This document shows, one piece after another, positions 7,494 to 13,943 of a DNA stretch of 13,943 bases. Source of the stretch: Deltaproteobacteria bacterium (lineage in GTDB: Bacteria > Desulfobacterota > Binatia > Bin18); assembly GCA_016200595.1 (NCBI GenBank), contig JACQEL010000629.1:1-13943 (forward strand). The letters run 5' to 3'. Under the pieces are notes generated by a model, which was given only the letters and a program-made list of their open reading frames with translations, made no database searches and was not told the DNA's origin. Every line of letters begins with the position of its first letter. The first letter of the stretch is position 1. The position numbers and the translations under genes were made by a program.

Positions 7494-8129
7494 ATGCACA
7501 GTGATAATATTAGCACGTCAGCCGGAGCCCTCAGCCCTTTATTGCCGAAGGACTCCTCTTCGCGTACCGTATTGGAGCCGGGTTCAATTACCTGGGAGGA
7601 GTTTGTCCGCGATCTTATTCCTCGCGCCGAGAGTCTTTCAGCGCAACACCTCGACGAAGAAACTTACGTTGCACAGATCGTCGAACAGATCCAGCAGGTG
7701 GATCTCTTGACCATTCCGCCGTGGAATGAGCTGCCAAAACACCACCTTTGGGAAGTCACCGAGTTCTGGTTGGCTGAAGGCACAGGCCTCCCGCCCCATG
7801 ATCATCGATACTACAATGGCATTCTCTTTGTGCTGAAAGGCCGAGTCCATATCCGGAGCTACGACCTCCTCGGTCCCGAGCGCATGCCGCCCCCTGGGCG
7901 TCGGGTCTGCATTCATGAGACCGGGAACCGCGTCTTAACGATGGGTGCATGCTCGACCCTCACGACTGCACGCGACAATATTCATGCCGTATACGGCGGT
8001 CCAGGAGGCTGTCGCCTCTTAGACCTTTTCACGTGGCTCGGTCCTTATCCAAAGTCGGTCTATGTCGAGGTCGACGCGCATCCAATTGAGCCTGGAACCG
8101 CCATGTACTGGGCCTCGTTCTTGGGCTGA
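7494..8129 (+). CDS. Cupin thiol dioxygenase of the ADO/PCO type
   Basis: 211 residues with a cupin core: the metal motif GLPPHDHRYYNG (His102, His104), a glycine-rich turn LFVLKGRVHIRSYDL, then ARDNIHAVYGG with the third ligand His164, followed by CRLLDLFTWLGPYP. The spacing and the NIH...LLD...GPYP sequence match the PCO_ADO family (cysteamine dioxygenase and plant cysteine oxidases). These mononuclear non-haem Fe(II) enzymes use O2 to oxidise cysteamine or the N-terminal Cys of proteins to a sulfinic acid. Bacterial members mostly have unknown substrates. The N-terminal 70 residues are helical and family-typical. No signal peptide, so cytoplasmic. The start at 7494 has only a weak GGCGGCGAGA site. 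It may be a separate unit from the cysteine-rich cluster, 187 bp away. Its last 27 bases are duplicated at 9816-9842. Confidence 0.85.
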   Translation: MHSDNISTSAGALSPLLPKDSSSRTVLEPGSITWEEFVRDLIPRAESLSAQHLDEETYVAQIVEQIQQVDLLTIPPWNELPKHHLWEVTEFWLAEGTGLPPHDHRYYNGILFVLKGRVHIRSYDLLGPERMPPPGRRVCIHETGNRVLTMGACSTLTTARDNIHAVYGGPGGCRLLDLFTWLGPYPKSVYVEVDAHPIEPGTAMYWASFLG

Positions 8130-8171
8130 TAAAGCATTCTTCCTCAGACGGTAGTGTGGTAAAGCCTTGCC
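8104..8171 (+). repeat. Direct repeat copy 1, at the 3' end of the dioxygenase gene
   Basis: 27 bases at 8104-8130 (beginning TGTACTGGGCC, spanning the dioxygenase stop) are identical to 9816-9842. After a 25-base stretch absent from the other copy, 16 bases at 8156-8171 match 9843-9858 with one mismatch. The two copies bracket the whole propeller gene. Confidence 0.9.
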
Positions 8172-8298
8172 ACAATAATTTTGCCAAAGGCGAGTTCCAC
8201 AACCTTCTGCAGCAGTAGCACGGTCTCACACCTGTAATAATTCCCCTATGTACCTTTCTATCCATATCGTCTACCCCTTCCGCAGGAGATGCCATCGG

Positions 8299-9732
8299 AT
8301 GAGTGCAAATATGTTGAAAAGCCTCTTCATCAGCGTCCTGCTTTTGCCGCTGGTTCTCCCAATCGCTAATAGTGGCGCTCTCGCCCAAAAGGAAGCGAGA
8401 TCCCATCCCTTAGGAATGCTGGCCTACCTCAAGGGGGGCAATCTGTGCATAAAAGAGTTACCTGACGGGCAACCGCAGCAGCTCACTACGGATGGACGCT
8501 CTCCGAGCTTTCGCTGGGCGCCTTCGGGCCAGTGGTTGGCTTATGTCAAAGACGATGGATTCTGGGTGGTACGACCTTCCGGTGCGAACGCTAAAGCCCT
8601 GAGCCCCAGCGCCCCAGTGAACAGTTTTATCTGGGCGCCCTCAAGCGAGTGGGTGGCTTATGTCAAAGACGATAGAGTCTGGGTGGTACGACCTTCTGGT
8701 GCGAACGCTAAAGCCCTCAGCGCCGGCGCTAAAGTGCATACGTTTGCGTGGTCGCCGGTATCAAATACGCTGGCGTACATGACTCACACGGGCAGCGTAC
8801 ACGTAGCTAAGGCCGACGAGTGGCGCGAGCGGGGACTGGTAGTAGGCAACGAGAGCGAAGAGAGATTAGGGTTTTTCGGCCTGGCCTGGAGCCCCGATGA
8901 GCAATGGCTTATCTACGTACAAGAGGAAATGGCGAAGGAAAAGCAGCCCCCAGATAATAGATATGTCAGCCTCTGGCGCATCCGCGCCGACGGTAGCAAC
9001 CCGACCGAGCTCTTTAACACGGCGTCAGCCCCGGGTGGACTTATGGTGGCCGGATGGTCCCCGGACAGCCAGTATATCCTTTTGCAACCTTGGCCCCTCT
9101 TCTCGATGTCGCTTCTAGCTGATGGCACCTCGCTGTTGGCTCTTCTCACTAGTGGCGGCCGGCCAAAGAAACTCGTTGAATCCATGCTGACGAATAATGA
9201 CTTTCTGGCCTGGGCTCCCGATGGGAAGCTCCTGGCCGTTACTGCAGGTGGGGGCCGCGAGACGTGGTCCCATAAGCGCATCGCCATAGTGGAACTGACC
9301 AACGGCACCCTGACCTACCTAACGGATGAGAAAACGGCCGCATTCTCACCCGCTTGGTCTCCGGATGGACACCAAATCGCGTACGTCGCAGCCCCAGACA
9401 TTGGCTTTGTGGGTGGGGGTGAAGAAGCCAAAGTCGCAATGGCTAAGCGTCGGATCTGGGTGATGAACAGGGATGGCTCTGAGAAGCGCCCGCTAACCCA
9501 CGATGCCGCCTACCGTGACGAGCGGCCGCTGTGGTCGGCTGATAGCAGTCACATACTGTTTGCCCGCATGGACCAGCAGGGCCGAGCCAGCCTGTGGCTG
9601 ATGCGCGACAACGGCAGTGAAGTGCGGCAGGTAGCCGACCTGAGCCCGGCACCGGACCGGTTCGGCTATTATGGCTACATCTCGTGGGATGGCTACTTTA
9701 ATTGGTGGCGGGGTACCCCCCGCAGGCCATGA
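8299..9732 (+). CDS. Exported TolB-like beta-propeller protein (PD40 repeats)
   Basis: I prefer ATG 8299, 10 nt after AGGAG, over ATG 8248; ATG 8311 is also possible. With 8299 the product has 477 residues. The N-terminus MLKSLFISVLLLPLVLPIANSGALAQ is a signal peptide. The mature protein consists of propeller blades of the TolB/PD40 type, marked by repeated W(A/S)P and WSPDG motifs: FRWAPSGQWLAYV, FIWAPSSEWVAYV, FAWSPVSNTLAYM, LAWSPDEQWLIYV, AGWSPDSQYILL, LAWAPDGKLLAV, PAWSPDGHQIAYV, and PLWSADSSHILFA. Such proteins are periplasmic or surface scaffolds; the TolB-TolPal context is absent here, and no peptidase domain follows. Two consecutive blades are nearly identical, a recent 117-bp tandem duplication. 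The gene is bracketed by direct repeats. Specific partner unknown. Confidence 0.9.
   Translation: MSANMLKSLFISVLLLPLVLPIANSGALAQKEARSHPLGMLAYLKGGNLCIKELPDGQPQQLTTDGRSPSFRWAPSGQWLAYVKDDGFWVVRPSGANAKALSPSAPVNSFIWAPSSEWVAYVKDDRVWVVRPSGANAKALSAGAKVHTFAWSPVSNTLAYMTHTGSVHVAKADEWRERGLVVGNESEERLGFFGLAWSPDEQWLIYVQEEMAKEKQPPDNRYVSLWRIRADGSNPTELFNTASAPGGLMVAGWSPDSQYILLQPWPLFSMSLLADGTSLLALLTSGGRPKKLVESMLTNNDFLAWAPDGKLLAVTAGGGRETWSHKRIAIVELTNGTLTYLTDEKTAAFSPAWSPDGHQIAYVAAPDIGFVGGGEEAKVAMAKRRIWVMNRDGSEKRPLTHDAAYRDERPLWSADSSHILFARMDQQGRASLWLMRDNGSEVRQVADLSPAPDRFGYYGYISWDGYFNWWRGTPRRP
8538..8717 (+). repeat. Tandem 117-bp internal duplication encoding one propeller blade
   Basis: 63 bases at 8538-8600 recur at 8655-8717 with only three mismatches, a period of 117 bp or 39 residues. 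Both encode AYVKDD..WVVRPSGANAKAL. This is in-frame and matches one blade, so it is recent blade amplification. Confidence 0.9.
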
Positions 9733-9815
9733 CCAGTCACCGTAGGAGTCGTCGATCCGGTAAACTTCCCCTTCAGAAAAAGAGAGTGTCAGACTTGCCT
9801 AAGTTGCGCAACGTC

Positions 9816-9858
9816 TGTACTGGGCCTCGTTCTTGGGCTGATGTGGTAAAGTCTTGCC
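9816..9858 (+). repeat. Direct repeat copy 2, abutting the IS4-type fragment
   Basis: Bases 9816-9842 repeat the end of the thiol dioxygenase gene exactly; 9843-9858 repeat its 3' flank with one mismatch, and 25 bases of copy 1 are missing between them. Transposase homology begins immediately afterwards (about 9858). This places a recombination or transposition breakpoint here. Confidence 0.9.
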
Positions 9859-10329
9859 CCCTGGGGGTAACAACGGCGGGACAGCCTCCAGCAAGGCCGC
9901 ATACGCCTCATAGGCCACACTGCTGCTGCCATGCTCCAGGACCTCCCACACCAAGGGCACAGCACGGCCCCGATAAACGAGGGAGATCCGGATGATGCAG
10001 TACTGATTCCACAACATGCTGGTATCCAGCGCCAGATATACCCGGTGTTGCCCCCACTCGGCCAAGGCCGTCTGGCTCAGGGGCGCATAGAGCGGATGGA
10101 CCTCCACCCGCGGATTCTGCAGCCAGCGGGCAAATCGCCGCTGGGTACTCTGGGCGTAGCGCGCCCGCCCCCGCACGAAGGGCACCCAGGCCGTGAGACT
10201 CACACAGCCCGAGTGGATGAGCCCTACCACCATCCAGACCAGAGTGTGGAGATGGCGCACATCGCGCCACTGGCCATGTTGACCCAACACTTCCATCAGC
10301 CCACTATAGAGACGGGGGGGATTTTCCAT
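9843..10329 (-). pseudogene. IS4-type transposase, N-terminal half only
   Basis: From ATG 10329 on the minus strand, reading MENPPRLYSGLMEVL, then HTLVWMVVGLIHSGCVSLTAW, QRRFARWLQNPRV, and LALDTSMLWNQYCIIRISLV with a likely first catalytic Asp, to LLEAVPPLLPPGG. This is the beginning of an IS4-family transposase (RNase H-fold DDE). Homology ends at about 9858, where the frame runs into the duplicated end of the dioxygenase gene. The remaining catalytic residues are missing, so it cannot act. Confidence 0.82.
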
Positions 10330-10384
10330 AATGCACCTGCCTTGATGTAACGCTCAAGTCAAGTGATGGCACAGCAGGCCAAGT

Positions 10385-10645
10385 TTGGAAAACTCCCCTC
10401 CGACTTTTGTCAGTCAATCAGGGGTGTCTCCTGAGACCCTTCGACTGCTGAAGCGTGTTGCCCCTAAAAGGGGGCGGAGCCGCCTGATCGATGAAGCGGT
10501 GAAGTGTTTTGTGGAAAAGCGCGCCACAGCCAATCTCCGGGAGGAGTTAAAACAGGAGGCATTAGACTACGCTGAGCGTGATCGTACAATTGCAGAGGAG
10601 TGGTTTAGCCTTGATGAGGAAGCAGGGGAGAAGCACGGGGGATAA
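10385..10645 (+). CDS. MazE-type antitoxin, partner toxin destroyed
   Basis: 86 residues from a TTG start at 10385 (the start is uncertain, no good ribosome binding site). The N-terminus GVSPETLRLLKRVAPKRGRSRLIDEAVKCFVEKR fits a ribbon-helix-helix DNA-binding domain. The C-terminus DYAERDRTIAEEWFSLDEEAGEKHGG is like the toxin-binding tail of MazE-type antitoxins that precede MazF genes. The antitoxin would autoregulate its promoter and neutralise the MRNase. The next gene is a MazF remnant starting with a 4-bp overlap, so this antitoxin is orphaned unless MazF homologues exist elsewhere. Confidence 0.72.
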   Translation: MENSPPTFVSQSGVSPETLRLLKRVAPKRGRSRLIDEAVKCFVEKRATANLREELKQEALDYAERDRTIAEEWFSLDEEAGEKHGG

Positions 10646-10680
10646 AAGTTGTACGGCGGGGTGAGGTGTACTTAGAGTCC
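10642..10680 (+). pseudogene. MazF toxin remnant (13 codons), start codon lost and body cut by IS5 fragment
   Basis: Overlapping the antitoxin stop is ATA AAA GTT GTA CGG CGG GGT GAG GTG TAC TTA GAG TCC, read IKVVRRGEVYLES. This is the beginning of a MazF-type endoribonuclease (compare VRRGEVYL). The expected ATG is ATA. The sequence then breaks at 10681, the stop codon of the inverted IS5 transposase remnant. The toxin cannot be produced from here. Confidence 0.65.
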
Positions 10681-10990
10681 CTAACAAAACGCGTTGACCA
10701 TAAAGTTCCAGCAGATCAGGGCACAACCGAGATGGAGAAACGCCAAGTGAATGTCACTGCGCCGCTCATAACGGATCTTGAGCCACCAAAAGCGATTGAC
10801 CCACGCTTGCGTCCGTTCTACGATCCAGCGCTAGCGACCCAAGCGCTCCGAGGACTCGATGCCTCGCCGCGCGATCCGTGGGGGAATGCCCCGCTGGCGC
10901 AAGGCGCGTCGCTTCTCGGCCGAGTCATACGCCTGAGCGGCAGGGAGCTTGGCTGGCCGTTGGCGAGGCCGACCACAGGGCCGTTTGATC
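10681..10990 (-). pseudogene. IS5-family transposase C-terminal fragment with internal stop
   Basis: On the minus strand 10990-10681 reads IKRPCGRPRQRPAKLPAAQAYDSAEKRR, then QRGIPPRIARRGIESSERLGR, a TAG stop (10831-10833), and RWIVERTQAWVNRFWWLKIRYERR...LGCALICWNF, TAG at 10681-10683. This is the C-terminal part of an IS5-family transposase including the VVER-like Glu region. The in-frame TAG and lost N-terminal half show it is dead. It runs straight into an IS66 fragment in the same frame. Confidence 0.82.
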
Positions 10991-11169
10991 GGCTCTCACA
11001 ACTCCGCCGCCCGTTGGACCCACTGCGTCAGCGTGCCCCGACTCAGCCGCATCCCGGCCTGGAGGAGCCGCTGAGGTTGGCGAGACAGCGGCAAGTGGGA
11101 GGTAAACTTATCAATCAGCAATCCCGCCAGCAGACTCACTATAGAGGGAAATTTGCCGAAGCTCGGGAA
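10988..11169 (-). pseudogene. IS66-family transposase internal fragment
   Basis: Minus-strand frame: VSLLAGLLIDKFTSHLPLSR, then QPQRLLQAGMRLSRGTLTQWVQRAAEL, TGA at 10996-10998, EPI, joined to the IS5 remnant. The pattern matches the middle of IS66 transposases (AGLL.DKF..HLPL.RQ.Q, then LSR.TL..WV..AAEL). The TGA stands where Leu is expected in ELLEPI, so it is a point nonsense change. The fragment abuts the stop of the phosphatase-like gene. Confidence 0.75.
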
Positions 11170-12099
11170 TCAGCGGTAATACGGCGCTGTGCAATAGCCG
11201 TAATATTCGCCATAGCCACTGAAGGCGTCGCTCGGCAGGGCGTGGAACCCGGATGTTATATCGCAGATTCGGCCCCTTAACTGCCATAGATCCTTGGAAG
11301 GTATAATGGGTAAAGTCCCGCTATTAGAACAGTAAAATTCTCCAGGGCGTTCCGCATCTGTGCCGTCCAGGGGGCTAAATTTACCCTTCCTCCTATTGGG
11401 ATTATAGTTAAAACACTGTCTGTATTTGTCATACCATTTGCTGCGGGGGTCGGGGGGTTCTCCGGCTCCGATCGGATCAAGAAAACCAAAAAAGTACTTA
11501 TACATAAAGACAGAGTTCCGTAGAGGTTTTGGAGTTGCTGGAATCGGGAAGGCAGAATTAATCGCCAATGCAAGGTCAGGCAAACCTTGACTTGTCCAAA
11601 AAAATGCAACTGATAACCCGTCGCGTAATATTGGAGCATAGTCCGCGTGGAGTTCGTCGGGTGTAACGCCTCCGAGTCCAAAATGTTCATCGATTCTTTT
11701 TTGACCTATTGTGATAATAGGATTGGCATTCATTGTGAGAAGAGCCAACGGCTGGGCAGTCTTATATGGATTTGTACTTCCCAGCTCGCCATTAGGTTTA
11801 GTGGGACTTACCGTATAAACTTTGCCGACGGGACAGAGCGTGTCATTAAATAGGGTTCCCAAGCTTGTAATCATGTCATTGTAGAGGGCGGCGTGTGCAT
11901 CACCCCAAGGGTGTAGCTTACTAGAGTAAGTGACCCCGTCTAGAATAGTCTTCGTATTCGGGCCCGGGGCTGCATCTTCAGCGTGCCGAAAGAGATATAT
12001 GACAGCAGTACAAGGAAATTCTGCTACGGCGCTTGGAGGAATACCGTAAGAAACGGACCCGCATAGCATAAATAAGACTGCAACCCGAAGCATCTTCAT
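11170..12099 (-). CDS. Exported histidine-phosphatase-like protein, second catalytic His apparently lost
   Basis: 309 residues from ATG 12099, preceded by GGAGG 7 nt upstream. The N-terminus MKMLRVAVLFMLCGSVSYGIPPSAVA is a signal peptide. The mature protein begins with TAVIYLFRHAEDAAPG, the RHAE signature (Arg38, His39) of the histidine phosphatase superfamily, followed by HPWGDAHAALYNDMI. The second half should carry another conserved His; the segment AFFWTSQGLPDLALAI shows Thr-Ser where relatives I recall have WEH. Phosphatase activity is therefore doubtful; a binding role is possible. The 3' end borders the IS66 fragment, but TGA 11170-11172 looks natural after a Cys-containing tail (YGYCTAPYYR). 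Substrate unknown. Confidence 0.72.
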   Translation of the reverse strand: MKMLRVAVLFMLCGSVSYGIPPSAVAEFPCTAVIYLFRHAEDAAPGPNTKTILDGVTYSSKLHPWGDAHAALYNDMITSLGTLFNDTLCPVGKVYTVSPTKPNGELGSTNPYKTAQPLALLTMNANPIITIGQKRIDEHFGLGGVTPDELHADYAPILRDGLSVAFFWTSQGLPDLALAINSAFPIPATPKPLRNSVFMYKYFFGFLDPIGAGEPPDPRSKWYDKYRQCFNYNPNRRKGKFSPLDGTDAERPGEFYCSNSGTLPIIPSKDLWQLRGRICDITSGFHALPSDAFSGYGEYYGYCTAPYYR

Positions 12100-12505
12100 A
12101 CGAGCACCTCCGTGCGACTATGAACGAGCATTGCCAGCGCGGCTTGAGTCTGACGACATGAAGTCTCTTGTCAAGTAGGGCATTATCCTGCGTTCACTAA
12201 AAGTGTCCATGAACCAAAATAATTCTACAAGTTCGGTATTGGCAAAGTCCCGTTGAAACACTTTTGAGCGGAGAGTCTTGCTTGACCACGGCTCGAGTAG
12301 TCAGTCAGCACGGATTCGCGGAGTCATGGCGAGGAGTCCTTCGACCTCGCTCAGGATAAACTCCGCGACGAAACAATCTCTGTGGGGCTGCCAAGAGATG
12401 AGATTGCTTCGCGGCGCTCGCAATGATAACCCTGCATTTTCAAACTGACTAAGTACTAGAAGCCAGCCCAACACTTCTTCTAGGGCGAACCCTTGGCTTC
12501 CACGT
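12100..12505. repeat. 406-bp intergenic region with a dispersed palindromic repeat (12316-12432)
   Basis: 12316-12432 is a repeat of a class common between genes: TCGCGGAGT (12316-12324) pairs with ACTCCGCGA (12360-12368), and CAATCTCT pairs across a short loop with AGAGATGAGATTG. The inner segment (CCTTCGACCTCGCTCAGGAT) matches the inverted repeat at 7397-7418. The rest (12100-12315 and 12433-12505) shows no gene, RNA or clear promoter to me, although it must contain the promoter of the phosphatase-like gene. Confidence 0.6.
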
Positions 12506-13942
12506 CTAGTTCTGGCAAACCTCTTGTGACTGCACCTGGGCACAGGCCGCAGCGACCTTCAGTTTCCACTGTTTTATCCCAGCCGTATCCGCGGGCGTCT
12601 CCGTGTTGAGATGACTGGTCAAGTAATACAACCGTTGAATCTCCTCTTTTTCGGCCGGGCCAGCATTAGCATCGGCGAAACGTTGCTGCAGATAGAACGG
12701 CGGAATCGACTGACTGTACAACGCTACCGTCACGTTCCCGAGGCGAGCGCTTTGGTCTTGCGTAAACGGGATGACATACTCGATCTCGTCGGCCCCGGTT
12801 AACTGTGGATTCGCATAATAGGGATCGTCGGCGACGTTCCCCACCAGTTCCCCCAACTCCTGAATATAGGGAGAGGGATTATTCTCAAACGTCTCCGGGT
12901 CGAATCCTTTCGGCTTGAGGCGGTTATTTTTGACGCTGTGCACTCGGCGGAGGAAGCTGGTCGTAAGCTCGCCCGCCGAATCAGTGTAGAGCTCTTCATA
13001 GATTTGCACCTGGCTGCCCTTGGTAATCTGCTGGTAATGCGGTTGAAACTTGCTCCGGTTGGTGTAGGCGTTCTCCGTCCGTAGTGGCTTGCCCGTCAGG
13101 CCATCCAGGATCACGCCCAGTTCATTGGTGAGTCCCGATGCCCAGATTGGCTTCCCATCAATATCCTTCACCACGAGTTCCAGGAACATCCGCCGGAATG
13201 CTACCCCGGACGGCAGAGAGTGGCCCGCCTTGTTCGTCACCAGCACCTTGACGTGCAGGCGCCCATTATGGGCGACTTCCAGGCTACTAATCTTCAGGTC
13301 GGCCGTTTGCTGGCTAGCCATCTGCAGCATAGAGTTACGACCGGTGATCAACCCTGGCTGTATCTTGAAGGTCTCCGGGGTTTCGGGGTTGGTGACCAGG
13401 GCGTCGATCTGCCGCAGCCCCAGCAACAAGGGAAATTGCTGAAACATTTCATTCAAAAAGAGATTCAAGCCATGCAAGGCATGGCGGGAAAAGCGATCCC
13501 GTTCCGTCTGCGTGATGTCTTCCACGGGCAGGCTGTACGTCGTGGGAGCGGAGGTGTCGTCTTGGATGACGGCGATCTTGATGGGGGTCAAAGGGAGGGG
13601 CTGCGAAGTCTGACCGTGCACGGTGTGGAGTTCGGTGGGCATGTGGCAATCCTGACACGACTTAAAACTCTCTCCCGGCTTGGCAAAATCGCTGTTGTCC
13701 CACTCTAGGCCGGTAGCCTGCTCGTAGCTGGCTTGGATTCTCTCGCCCTTGACAGTCCGCAAGGTGTGGAGAGTCCCGTCGTTGTTGAAGACTGGCAGCA
13801 GAATGTTGTGGCAGGAGGCACACAGCTTAGAATCGGTGACCTGTTGGCCGTGCCGCGGCTTGATCCCGAGGGCATTTTCCATCGGCTTTGGCACGATGGT
13901 GTTATCTTCGTATGGCCCATACAGCTCGGTAGCAGGACCAGT
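12506..13942 (-). CDS. Multihaem cytochrome c protein, C-terminal part (window-edge truncated)
   Basis: The frame is open from the window edge to TAG 12506-12508, so the N-terminus lies beyond 13943. The visible part starts TGPATELYGPYEDNTIVPKPM. Two haem c sites are seen: CASCH (bases 13808-13822) and CQDCH (13643-13657), each CxxCH. Then follows a long region without haem motifs with a beta-sandwich feel (LEVAHNGRLHVKVLVTNKAG, HSLPSGVAFRRMFLELVV). Proteins like this are periplasmic or extracytoplasmic electron carriers with a C-terminal all-beta domain; earlier haem motifs and a signal peptide are probably upstream. The partner oxidoreductase is not visible. Confidence 0.85.
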   Translation of the reverse strand, partial: TGPATELYGPYEDNTIVPKPMENALGIKPRHGQQVTDSKLCASCHNILLPVFNNDGTLHTLRTVKGERIQASYEQATGLEWDNSDFAKPGESFKSCQDCHMPTELHTVHGQTSQPLPLTPIKIAVIQDDTSAPTTYSLPVEDITQTERDRFSRHALHGLNLFLNEMFQQFPLLLGLRQIDALVTNPETPETFKIQPGLITGRNSMLQMASQQTADLKISSLEVAHNGRLHVKVLVTNKAGHSLPSGVAFRRMFLELVVKDIDGKPIWASGLTNELGVILDGLTGKPLRTENAYTNRSKFQPHYQQITKGSQVQIYEELYTDSAGELTTSFLRRVHSVKNNRLKPKGFDPETFENNPSPYIQELGELVGNVADDPYYANPQLTGADEIEYVIPFTQDQSARLGNVTVALYSQSIPPFYLQQRFADANAGPAEKEEIQRLYYLTSHLNTETPADTAGIKQWKLKVAAACAQVQSQEVCQN

Positions 13943-13943
13943 G

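Noticed and set aside
10666..11280. 204-residue plus-strand frame after the antitoxin
   Set aside because: Only the first few residues belong to MazF. The rest is antisense to IS5 and IS66 transposase remnants on the minus strand.
12301..12543. 80-residue minus-strand frame
   Set aside because: Translation of the dispersed repeat plus overlap with the cytochrome gene end.
1..13943. CRISPR array, tRNA, rRNA or prophage genes
   Set aside because: No regularly spaced repeats, no cloverleaf or ribosomal RNA signature, and no phage structural genes were seen.

Overview
The window looks like a chromosomal segment of an uncultured, free-living bacterium, with moderately high GC, Shine-Dalgarno sites and the standard code (TGA is used as stop by several intact genes). 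The content fits a metabolically versatile environmental lineage: LysR regulator, CaiB/BaiF CoA-transferase, PAS histidine kinase/NarL regulator pair, thiol dioxygenase, TolB-like propeller and multihaem cytochrome c. I cannot place it taxonomically with confidence; Desulfobacterota/Tectomicrobia/NC10-type organisms are only a guess.

Layout. 1-863: 3' part of a LysR regulator (+). 864-2571: an IS-like element on the minus strand, with 11-bp inverted repeats, a two-frame transposase joined across an A8 run, and a compound palindrome beside it. 2619-3752: CaiB/BaiF family III CoA-transferase (-). 4020-5565: a PAS histidine kinase that has lost a segment and its frame, overlapping an intact NarL/FixJ response regulator. 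5820-7306: a tight three-gene cluster encoding an extremely cysteine-rich RlpA-like double-psi beta-barrel protein, a Tat-exported beta-rich protein, and a translationally coupled small protein interrupted by an in-frame UGA at codon 7. 7494-8129: a cupin thiol dioxygenase of the ADO/PCO type. 8299-9732: an exported TolB-like beta-propeller protein flanked by direct repeats. 9816-11169: an IS graveyard holding a truncated IS4-type transposase, a MazE-type antitoxin with a decapitated and truncated MazF, and an IS66-IS5 chimeric transposase remnant. 11170-12099: exported histidine-phosphatase-like protein (-). 12100-12505: non-coding with a dispersed repeat. 12506-13942: C-terminal part of a multihaem cytochrome c protein (-), running off the window.

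Most suggestive unit: the cysteine-rich protein starts Met-Cys behind a strong ribosome binding site. A thiol dioxygenase of the family that oxidises N-terminal cysteines lies about 1.1 kb downstream on the same strand, and a two-component regulator gene lies upstream. A bacterial N-terminal-cysteine oxidation (thiol or oxygen sensing) module is a testable hypothesis, not something the sequence proves. Much of the remaining region has been reshaped by transposition and deletion: at least four transposase genes or fragments, one toxin remnant and one damaged kinase.
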